Source: Oscarella lobularis
Taxonomy: Eukaryota > Porifera > Homoscleromorpha > Homosclerophorida > Oscarellidae
Direction of reading: 5' to 3'
Length of the DNA stretch: 64,000 nucleotides
Assembly (NCBI RefSeq): GCF_947507565.1
Contig: NC_089178.1
Coordinates: forward strand, 1,798,001-1,862,000
Shown: positions 55,563 through 64,000 of the stretch, one piece after another
Layout: the number at the start of each line of letters is the position of its first letter
How positions within the stretch are numbered: the stretch's first letter is position 1
Notes under the pieces: generated by a model
The model's input: the letters and a program-made list of their open reading frames with translations, nothing else
Told to the model about the DNA's origin: nothing
Databases searched by the model: none
Translations under genes and position numbers: made by a program

Positions 55563-58500
55563 ATGACCCCTCTTCGAATACTGCTTGGATTAGGATGCGT
55601 TGTTCTGGTCAAAAGCGACAGTGACATAAGCCACCACTTCTTTCCGGAACAGGACAAATTCGCAACGGACGATCCCTTCTACGAACTGGCACCAGCTGGC
55701 AACATAAAAGGATACACGGTTCCGATCAATCTGACCGAGGCAGGAAGAGAAGGGATCCCCTTTGGACGACCGATAGTCTCTAATGTATCTACTCTAGGCT
55801 ATCGATGCAATAGACCAGCCCAGCATCATCTCGTACATTGAAGTCGTTCTATTAGGAATGAATTGGGAAACCGGAGCCGGACCCATATTGGAGGTCAATT
55901 AGACCGCGTAGTTGTCATTCATCATCATGAGTGGACTCGCGTGCTTGTCATCGGGTTGCTCCAGGCACGGGGTCTCGCGCTGGCTTCTTTTCATGTGCTC
56001 TTTCACTTGACAGGCATCTGACCTCGGGCGTTTTCTGGATTCGTTTGATTGGGATCGAGAGGTTCGCGTTGCCATGAACGACTATCGGGCACTTCATATG
56101 AAACGGAAGGCCATGTTCAGCGTCAAGAGAGTAGGCTCGCAAAACTTGCGTCTCGCACGTTTTTTCATCGGTTTCTCCCTCGCAGAGTTCAAAGGAACTC
56201 GAAAATAATCTGATGGGTGTATTGAATAGGGCATTTTCTTCTGGTCAGCATGAAATTTCTTATAGGTTTGATTTCATTGCTACCTGAAATACGATTCTTT
56301 ATGCTATAATTCAGTTTGGTTGATAATGTTCTCAAGACTGATTACCTGTCGTCGTCTGCGTCTTCCTATCGTATTTATTTGTTTTCCTTTCCATACTTGA
56401 CGACTCTAGACAAACAGGTTATGCTTTTATAAAATATAGCAATGTTTTTTCAATTGTTTTTGTAATAGATGTACTATTACAATTTGGAAAGCGGCAAAGG
56501 ATGTGGAAATTCAATGTGGATTGCAAAAAATAGGTATAACACGCACACATACGCAGAGAGGTAAAGATTATCTGCGTGGCTTCATTTAGATACATATGGA
56601 TCGACCTGAACGCCGGCCCTGTTACTATAGTGCAGAAATGCGACAGCACATCGACGCTTCCTCGCTTGATCGATGATACAACGTTACCAAGAATGGACCG
56701 CTATGGAGAGAAGGAAAATTTCAGGTCAGCTGACAGTACTTTACTGGCACTTCTCTTCTATGATCGATTACAGGCGTGTGGAATTCTTCTCAGTAGTTGC
56801 AGCTTTGCTGTACAAAGTGGCTGAGGAGGTCATCTTTCCTTCTCTTCACGCTCTTCGACCGTACTCAGATTCAAGGCATCTTACCATTCACCTCTTTGTT
56901 ATCACGGACAAGTAGAATGCACGAGTAATTTCGTTATTTTTTTATATTTATTTATTGATTGTAGTCACGAAGAAGCTGGATTTGGTCAAGTTGACTGGCA
57001 GAAAATTCGGTCTCTTATAGGTAATACTGCATCTGTGTGCAAGACTTGACCTTTTATTGCTCGATGCTAGGCGGCCTTTCTTTGTTTGGGCAGAAGATGT
57101 TGTACAAGATGGAAAAAATGTCCTTCTTCAGTTGCTCTCACTGCGTTGCTGCGTACAGTCATGCACTAAAAACGCAATTAGCTAAACATGACACACGCAA
57201 GTCTTCCGTGACGTTGACTAACTACTTAGACTCTAAGGGTGGGTAAATTGAATAGCCAATATCTCTGAAGTATCATAATGGTTTTTACTCTAGAATTGCA
57301 TTATTGGCTTCAAAAGTTTCGATCTGAATTCGAAGTGAAGAACGTTCCCATCGATGATCTCTCAGCATTCGAGACCCACAATGCCGTGCCAGTGTATCTA
57401 TTTAGTCTGCAGTCCTTTGAATCTCTTCTACTGGACGGCAACAAACAGTAAGACTCGGTTCTTCTACCTCTGATGAGGCAGGCGTTTTTATATATCCATA
57501 ATGTAGAGCTGTTGCTTTTGACGACATGGTGATAGCCGTTCAGACGAAAAAGCTAGAATACCCTTGCGCTACTTCGTGCGTCAACGGCAAAGTGCGGAGG
57601 ATAAAAGGAAGCGTCTTCTTAGACATTATAGTCTTTTTCGTTACAGTTTCAAATGGCCTCTGGAGATATGACGAGACCAATCGCAGCTGCCTTGCTGACT
57701 ACTCTCTATGGAATTTTGCCGAGCCATTTCGTGATGAGGTTTGCGTTACTGCTCTTCTTCTTGATTAATTAATTAATCAATGTCGCCTTTTTGTTTGTTT
57801 GATTGTAGGCATCATGTGAACAAGACCGAGTCTTTTCCTTTGTGGTCCACGGGCCTGACGCCGTTTGGATACCTCTCTGACAGCTTGGAGCTGTCCTTCT
57901 CGCTGACTGACGCTATATTCAGAGGTATGTCAGATGGAATGCATGGTTAATTAAAAGATCTATTCCTTTCCAGCTCCTGTGCTGTCTAATATCGAGAAGT
58001 ATCTTTCAATGGTTACAAACGCCATGAAGCACTACGCGGTACAGCGAACGATTTCATACGGTTTCCTTGCAGGGTTCTGTCCACATGAGTCGGCGACCCT
58101 CACTCTCCCTCCTATCGCCGACCCATACTACTAAAACGTTATGACGGGCCGGCCCGTCCCTTGCAATAATTACTGCAGAAGTCATAGGCCTTTATAAGTA
58201 AAAATTCACTTTCCCAACAGTTTTATTTACTGAAGCTAGGAGAGTCAGCCCTTCGCTTGCATTAGTTACTCCGAAGGCTTAAAAAATGGCGAGTAAAGCC
58301 GATTGTTAGACTAAAGCTACATTTTTTCTTGGGGTATTACTCCCAGCATAATACACTATATATCTATGCTTCCAGACCCTTCTAAAAAATTCTCGGTAGA
58401 ACTCTGTCCTTGTATTAAACGTGTTTCTAAATGTAGTCTTTTGGAGTGGACGTCTGTTCGGCTTTGTCATTACTTGATTGTACGGAGCTGGCGATGCGGT

Positions 58501-58935
58501 GGTACGCAATAATTAATTACAATTTCTTTTTTATGTCGTTTTCAATTGAATTTTCTTAGGCAATTGTTTTTGTATAAAATTGATAAAGCGTCGTCTTTGC
58601 TTTCCGTCGGAAACTACGGACATGCGCTTTTCTTCAGTCGATCGCTGAAGCACGATGCCGATTCCATCCGTGGTCTGCTTCTCGAGGCGGAAAGAAACAC
58701 GTATCCCAGACTAGGATGCGATGGAGTCAGACCAAAAAGTCTCCTTATCTTTCTCTTACTCTCTCTGTATTTCTTTCAGGTTCCTCTTCGTCTGCGGTCC
58801 ATCTATGGAGCTGTTGTTCTACCAGTGTCCTCTTTTCTTCTTTTGGCTCTGCTTAGTTGCCTAACGTACGCTGCTATACGGTTGGGTGGCGGGTTGAGAG
58901 AGAAACGACCCCAAACGAAGCCCAAACAACTATAG
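55563..58935 (+). CDS. multi-exon ER/secretory membrane protein, similar to a plant SPOT1-like family
   Basis: The first exon starts MTPLRILLGLGCVVLVKSD, a likely signal peptide. Later pieces are YIWIDLNAGPVTIVQK (56586 on), the VEFFSVVAALLYKVAEEVIF and PLHALRPYSD block (56770-56910), LEYPCATSCVNGKVRRIKG after VAFDDMVIAVQTKK (57507 on), STGLTPFGYLSDSLELSFSL, TDAIFRAPVLSNIEKYLS (57808-58020), and SRSLKHDADSIRGLLLEAER (58640-58700). The end has one TM helix (AVVLPVSSFLLLALLSCLTY) and a short basic tail. Order and motifs (a DLxAGP segment, AVAFDDMVIAV, TPFG...SF.L.DA..R, C-terminal TM) recall the large plant proteins of the At5g58100/At3g28720 type; this is from memory and needs a search. Several middle exons are unresolved. 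Function unknown. Confidence 0.55.
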
Positions 58936-59615
58936 AGAAAATAATTTTTTGCGATGCATCTCTCTATGCGGAGAGGTTTTAATTGAGAACTTCTCATTGG
59001 CCCAGATCCCGTTTGACGTAACGTTCCCCGTCACAATGGTTTCTACACACGCGTTGTTGTTCAGTCATAGCAACCGCTGCTGTTGTTGGACAGTTCGTTT
59101 ACGTGTACCTCATTCTCGGTTAATTGCCGGACGATTAGTGACTAAACGGTTCCGAAATGAAGAAAGGGTCTTACCTCTTCTTGGTAGCCCTCTTCTTTTT
59201 TGTCTCCGGTAAGTTTGGCGAAAAGCGTGCTTTTGGAGATAGGATAGCTAGGATTGATAATTAGTAACTGGCGCGAGCCGACGTTCACTAAGTGGTAATC
59301 GCCCTTGACAACGACAGGCCACGTTTTTGTTTTGCGTTTCGTTTTCTCGCGAACCACTTTTTTTGTATAATGCCTAAAAACCGCGACGAATGCTTTAGAG
59401 AATTGATTAATGCTACTTTTGTTACAAAGTAGCGAAAGTAACACAGTTGACTGTGACGTCATAACCGCGAGAATCAATGGAGCGGTTTCTATAGCTAGCG
59501 CTACGTAAATTTATCGAGAATTTTATTCATTCAATTGCTTTATTTTAATAAGTGACGGCAGTCGCCTCTCGTCAGCCAACCAGCCGGTTGTCTAAAAGGG
59601 TCGCGAGTTCTCGCA
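58936..59615. other. mostly non-coding stretch with a possible signal-peptide exon
   Basis: About 680 bases. At 59157-59208 a short open piece reads MKKGSYLFLVALFFFVSG and ends at a good GT donor, which looks like a signal-peptide exon, perhaps for the basic protein downstream. Its phase does not join any exon I found cleanly. Nothing else is recognisable. Confidence 0.35.
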
Positions 59616-59707
59616 ATGGAAAGTGCAAGACTTCCCTTGTGTGCAGGTACGTTGCCATTTAGTTAGGGTTTCTCTTACCTGTTGTATCCGTGGTTGTATT
59701 TCCTTTG

Positions 59708-60313
59708 TTATTCAGGTTTGTGACGTCATGCGTTGCTGAGGGTCACAGTAAGAAATTCTGCAAGGAATTACTCGTGACCTTTCAAAAGTTGAAATGGAAT
59801 AAAGGTAGGGAACTCGCACATTTAATTAAGCGAACTTTCATTGATGGCTTTTTAGCGCGGAAAGATAACAACTGGCCTCTTCTCCCGCGCGCGCGAAAGT
59901 GTCGGGCAAAAGGAGCTGCCAAAAGCTGTCGTTTGATGGGGGTCTGCGTTAGGGCTTCTACTTGCAGGTAAGCGAGCCTAGAGGAGCTCTGCTGAACTTG
60001 ACTGAAAGACAATGTGCCATACATAGAGTAGTAAAGAGTTGCTTGAAAAAAAAGAAGCGGGGATCGTTTTGTTCAGCAATTGTGGATCTAATCCGCACTC
60101 TGATACGCCGAGGTGAGAAAGACTGGGGGGGTTGCTCTGCCTAATCTTCTGAACGTTGCTGTCCTAATAGATCGGATAATCTTGAACATGGCAGGACGTG
60201 TTCTTAGTCGTAAGGCTGGTACTGCTTTTCTTCGTCGATTTCCTTCGTCTGGAAAGTGTTCGCCAAACATGTGTCGGTATCGGGGTCAGTGTGTCAGTCA
60301 GTCTGTTTGCAGG
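59708..60313 (+). CDS. short Cys-rich exons upstream of the Lys-rich protein
   Basis: Three exon-like pieces with splice signals. The first (about 59717-59803) reads SCVAEGHSKKFCKELLVTF. The second (about 59856-59968) ends RARKCRAKGAAKSCRLMGVC and VRASTC. The third (about 60170-60312) ends SSGKCSPNMCRYRGQCV and SQSVC. The last two share a C-x(5-8)-C-x(3-5)-G-x-C-V-x(4)-C pattern and both end in phase 2 at TGC AG|gt, so they look like duplicated copies of one small Cys module. The third joins the Lys-rich exon in phase (AG|A). Joining the second to the third needs one more exon or a different border. Confidence 0.4.
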
Positions 60314-60393
60314 TACAGAAATCCGGATTCACATAAGACGTTTTTGTTATCCCATCATTGGCTCAAGTGTTGTTTTTAAACGTTTCTGAAGTG

Positions 60394-60470
60394 AAGGAGA
60401 CGCGTCTTTTTGGACTAACGGTCAAACGACGCGTCTCTTATAGCTGTCAAAAGGGGCCTCAGTAGATCGT
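60394..60470. repeat. short dispersed element, copy 2
   Basis: Shares GACGCGT, TCAAACGACGCGT and GGCCTCAGT in order with 17565-17640. Here it lies in the intron before the Lys-rich exon. Confidence 0.45.
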
Positions 60471-60516
60471 GGTCCACAACATACAGTGATGTCCCCAACC
60501 TCTTATCTCTTACTAG

Positions 60517-63500
60517 ATTTATTGCCGGGTGCAAGCGTAAGGCACGCAGCAAGAATCGTCGGCGATCTTGCGATAAGATCGTTACATTATTCGGATTGCT
60601 GAAACCTAAGATACATAGAAAAAGAAAGCTCCGCTTGAAAATTCGCAAGCTTGTGGGGAAGTTGCATTTGGTGAAGAAGAAAACGTTGAAAAAGCAAAGG
60701 AAGTTGAAAAGGGTTTTCGATAAACTCGAGTCGGCTTTGTCAAAAGCGCGTAGCAGGGAATCGATGCTTCGTAACGGGAAAAAGAAATTGAAGCGCTTCA
60801 AAAAAATACAACGTGCAAAGGAAAACATTATTGAAAAGAAACTTCAGAAACTGTCTCGAAAGCTGCTTTTCGTGGACAAAAAGGAGGCAAAGCTAAAAGC
60901 AACGCTAAATCGTTTGTTCCATGGAAAGACGAAGCCGAGAACACATCGACTCAAGGGTCAGCGGATTATTGGAAAGGATAAGGGAAAGCTAAGGAAAAAA
61001 CTGAAAGCTCTGCTTCGCGCCAAGAGAGTGGGATTGAAGGTAGTGACTCTTCAGAAAAGAGCTCAGAAGACAATCAAATACAATTTGAATCGATTGATTC
61101 GCAAAAGGCTCAAGATACCTCCTACTCAAAAGAAGAAGTTAAAGGCACTTGACAAGAGCATTGCCAAGGAGAGAAGTCACCTAAAGCGTGTTAGAAATGC
61201 TATCAAAAAAACGTCGAAGAAACTTCCACTCTTAACCAAAAAAATTGCGTCACTTAAAGCTCGACTCTATAAGAGGACCAAGAACAATGGAAAGGATAAG
61301 ACGACGCTAAGGAAGAAACTGAAGGTTCTACTTCACGCCAAGAGAATAGAATTGAAGGTAGTGACTTTTCAAAAGAAAGCTCAGAAGAAGATCAAACGCA
61401 TTCTGAATCAATTGATTCTCAAAAAGCTCAAAATACCTCTTACTCAAAAGAAAAAGTTCAAGGCACTGGCCAAGAAAATAGCCAAGGAGAGAAGAAACCT
61501 GAAGCGTGTTAGAAATGCTATCAAAAAAACATTGAAGAAACTTCCACTTTTAATCAAAAAAATTGCGCAACTTAAAGCGCGACTTGGAGGGCGTAAATCT
61601 GGCAGTTCTAAGAGGTCGAAGAACAATGGAAAGGATAAGACATTGCTAAGGAAGAAACTGAAGGTTCTACTTCATGCCAAGAGAATAGAATTGAAGGTAG
61701 CGACTTTTCAAAAGAAAGCTCAGAAGAAGATCAAACGCATTCTGAATCAATTGATTCTCAAAAAGCTCAAAATACCTCCTACTCAAAAGAAAAAGTTCAA
61801 GGCACTGGCCAAGAAAATAGCCGAGGAGAGAAGAAACCTGAAGCGTGTTAGAAATGCTATCAAAAAAACATTGAAGAAACTTCCACTCCTAACCAAAAAA
61901 ATTGCGTTACTTAGAGCGCGACTTGGAGGTAAATCTGGCGTTTCTAAGAAGACCAAGAACAATAGAAAGGACAAGAAAACGCTAAAAAAGAAACTGAAGG
62001 TTCTGCTTCACGCCAAGAGAATGGAATTGAAGATAGTGACTACGCAGAAAAGAGCTCAGAAGAAAATCAAACGCAATCTGAATGGATTGATTAACAAAAA
62101 GCGCAAGGTACCTCCTACTCAAAAGAAGAAGTTAAAGGCACTTGCCAAGAAAATAGCCAAGGAAAGACGAAATCTAAAGCGTGTTAGAAATGCCATCAAA
62201 AAAGCGTCGAAGAAGCTTCCCGGCTTGACCAAAAAAATTGCGTTACGTAAAGCGCGACTCAGAGGACGTAAATCTCGTGGTGGTAGTTCTAAGAGGACCA
62301 AGGACAGAAAGAAGAAGAAATCCCAAATCAAAAAGAAACGCCCAAACAAACGCCGTAAGCGGTATTTATTGATTCATACACGTCGTATAAAAAAGCGCGC
62401 TCGGGCAAAAATGGCTCGGCTTGAAAAGACACTGGACAAGTTCGACAAAGGTCTGGCGACGCTGGCCAGAAGGAAATCGAGACTTCGTCCCGGTCAGAAG
62501 AAGCTGCGAATTGTTCTTGACAAGAGGATTGCTACCTTTACACGTCAACGAAAGAGCAAATCCCAAGTCATGAAGTTTTTAGGAATAAAGATTGCACGTT
62601 TGAACAAGAGAATAGCACGCCTCAAAGAAGGCGACGTCAACTCGTACAAGAAAGGAGGAGGAAAGAATCGCTTGAAGAAAAATCTGAGGAAACTGCGTCT
62701 CTCTACAAAACGCATTTTGAGAAAGACGATTCAATTGAAAGCCAAGCTCAAGAAGAATAATGATAAGTTGGCTGACTTTCTCAACCAAAAATCTCGCTTG
62801 CGTCCCAATCAAAAGAAAATGAAAATTGAACTTGCCAGAACTATTGCTTTGTATAGGAAAAAGGGAAAGAAGATTCGTCTTCTCCTGAAGAAAATTTCGA
62901 AAAAACTATCAAAAATGCGCAGAGCAATGAAATCTGTGAAACGTCGTCTGCGCGAAAAGATCAAGAGACATATTTCCAAACAAAAACGCTTCTCGAAAAA
63001 GATTTCTCAACTGAAGAAAGAGACAAAAAAGCTCGGCAAAGTTATATCCAAGCTTCGTAAGCGCAAGTCTGGATTGCGTCCTCATAGGAAGAAAAAGAGG
63101 ATCGCTCTTGGTAAAAAAATTGCTTCCTTGACGGTTAAGCGAAAACGATTTGCCGCTAATATGAAAAAAGTGTCTGGAGAAGCTGCAAAGTTGAAGACTG
63201 CTATTCGGGCTCTGAGAGCAAAACTCGCTGGCAAGCGCAGGTCCGCCTCTCCGCCGTTGGCGACGAATTTGCGAGGCAAAGCTGAGCCGAGGATAGATGC
63301 AGTAATCAGACCCACTGAGATAAGTAAACGAAGGGCAGGCCGTTCAGTAGAGAATACAGAGAGCGACGGCCCAGGATCGAAGAAAGATTATACCGTTGGT
63401 GTTCACAAGAGTCGACATTTGAATAGCTTGAACTTGAAAACGACTGGGGACGAAATAGTTAAATCTAGACGTCGCAACATGGACGAGATGGACAGCGACT

Positions 63501-63964
63501 CGAAAGAGAAAGCAGCTGAGGCTGAGCGAGGGACAAGAACATCACAGTCTGATGAATCCGCCAAACGTCTTCCAGAGTCGCCTACCGCGGGCTCGTCGTC
63601 AATTTTGGACAGTCGATTCAAAATGTTTGAAGAATGGAAAGATGCTCAGGAACGACATGAAGAGGGTCCGTTTCTTTTGAAGCTGGCAAAGCACAACAGA
63701 CAGAACCTGGTACGCCTCGGATGGACGCAGAAGGAGGATCTCAGAAATTTCTTGATGAAACTCGAGAACGAGCTGGCGAGCACTAGTCCATTCAGCAAGA
63801 CAGAGGAACAGAAGTGGAGATTATTTTTCTTACTCACCCAGAGGAATATTGCGGTGTCAATCCGTCATTTCGAGCAAAGGTTAGCGTTGAGACTTAGGTC
63901 TTTAGGTCAGCCAGGAAAGCACAGGCTACAGCAAGTAATGGGCATAATTGCACTGGGAACTTGA
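60517..63964 (+). CDS. extremely Lys/Arg-rich coiled-coil repeat protein (last exon)
   Basis: A single 3.4-kb exon after an acceptor (cttactag) encodes about 1,148 residues, some 40 percent Lys plus Arg by eye. It begins RFIAGCKRKARSKNRRRSC. Four near-identical repeats of about 110 residues follow (60970-62300), each with LRKKLKVLLHAKRIELKVV, KIPPTQKKKFKALAKKIA and ERRNLKRVRNAIKKTLKKLP, then LLTKKIA. A second, looser repeat marked by SRLRPGQKKLRI, SRLRPNQKKMKI and SGLRPHRKKKRI takes over to 63200. The last 250 residues are ordinary in composition: a Ser/Glu linker, then a helical end (FEEWKDAQERHEEGPFLLKL, KEDLRNFLMKLENELAS). Heptad-like Leu/Ile spacing fits long basic coiled coils. No known family. 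If the upstream Cys-rich exons and a signal peptide belong to it, it is secreted. Confidence 0.8.
60970..62300 (+). repeat. four tandem ~340-bp coding repeats
   Basis: Units start near 60970, 61290, 61626 and 61967, each opening with GGAAAGGATAAG or a variant. Units 2 and 3 are nearly identical in DNA, so duplication was recent. All keep the reading frame. Confidence 0.85.
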
Positions 63965-64000
63965 AGCTAGATTGCCTACTGTGTAGTGTACTCATGCACT

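Overview
The window is animal nuclear DNA. Almost every gene is split by GT-AG introns of roughly 50-120 bases (a few GC-AG), genes sit tens to a few hundred bases apart on both strands, and several products are metazoan in type: Crumbs, a class A GPCR, WASHC3, LRRIQ3, a receptor-type kinase and an animal haem peroxidase. The very compact genes together with a Crumbs protein that keeps both its juxtamembrane and PDZ-binding motifs suggest an early-branching animal, most plausibly a sponge (perhaps a homoscleromorph). That placement is inference; nothing in the window proves it.

Layout, left to right. 0.1-1.3 kb: GPCR. 1.3-5.1 kb (minus): receptor kinase with a Kelch/GCC2-GCC3/EGF ectodomain. 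5.6-6.7 kb: EgtD-like methyltransferase. 6.8-14.8 kb: a 30-exon gene joining a CRTAC1-like FG-GAP/ASPIC ectodomain to an animal haem peroxidase, Thr-rich stalks, coiled coils and a membrane anchor. 15.1-17.2 kb (minus): coiled-coil protein. 17.2-17.9 kb: palindromic repeats. 17.9-25.7 kb: a dense housekeeping block, DPM2 (minus), WASHC3, PRMT5, LRRIQ3 (minus), MRPS2. 25.7-30.1 kb: ACBD6 and a tandem duplication that copied the ACBD6 3' end (now a pseudogene) together with an opposing gene of unknown family, giving two paralogues. 30.2-34.1 kb: armadillo-type protein, an unidentified gene, SWI5 (minus). 34.5-44.1 kb: a 3,051-residue Crumbs with 63 EGF repeats and three laminin-G-type segments. 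44.3-49.7 kb: NOP14 and an unidentified helical protein (minus). 50.6-55.4 kb: secreted Cys-rich protein, CRYL1, GATB, small membrane protein (minus). 55.6-58.9 kb: a multi-exon membrane protein resembling a plant family. 59.2-64.0 kb: Cys-rich exons leading into a very Lys/Arg-rich repeat protein.

There is no operon-like logic. The genes serve unrelated roles: RNA and ribosome biology (PRMT5, NOP14, MRPS2, GATB), trafficking and glycosylation (WASHC3, DPM2), recombination (SWI5), cilia (LRRIQ3), polarity (Crumbs). Divergent pairs with start codons 55-90 bases apart probably share promoters.

Exon boundaries were read by eye from splice signals and reading phase, so single-base errors in them are possible. 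Where a full set of exons sums to a multiple of three I say so.
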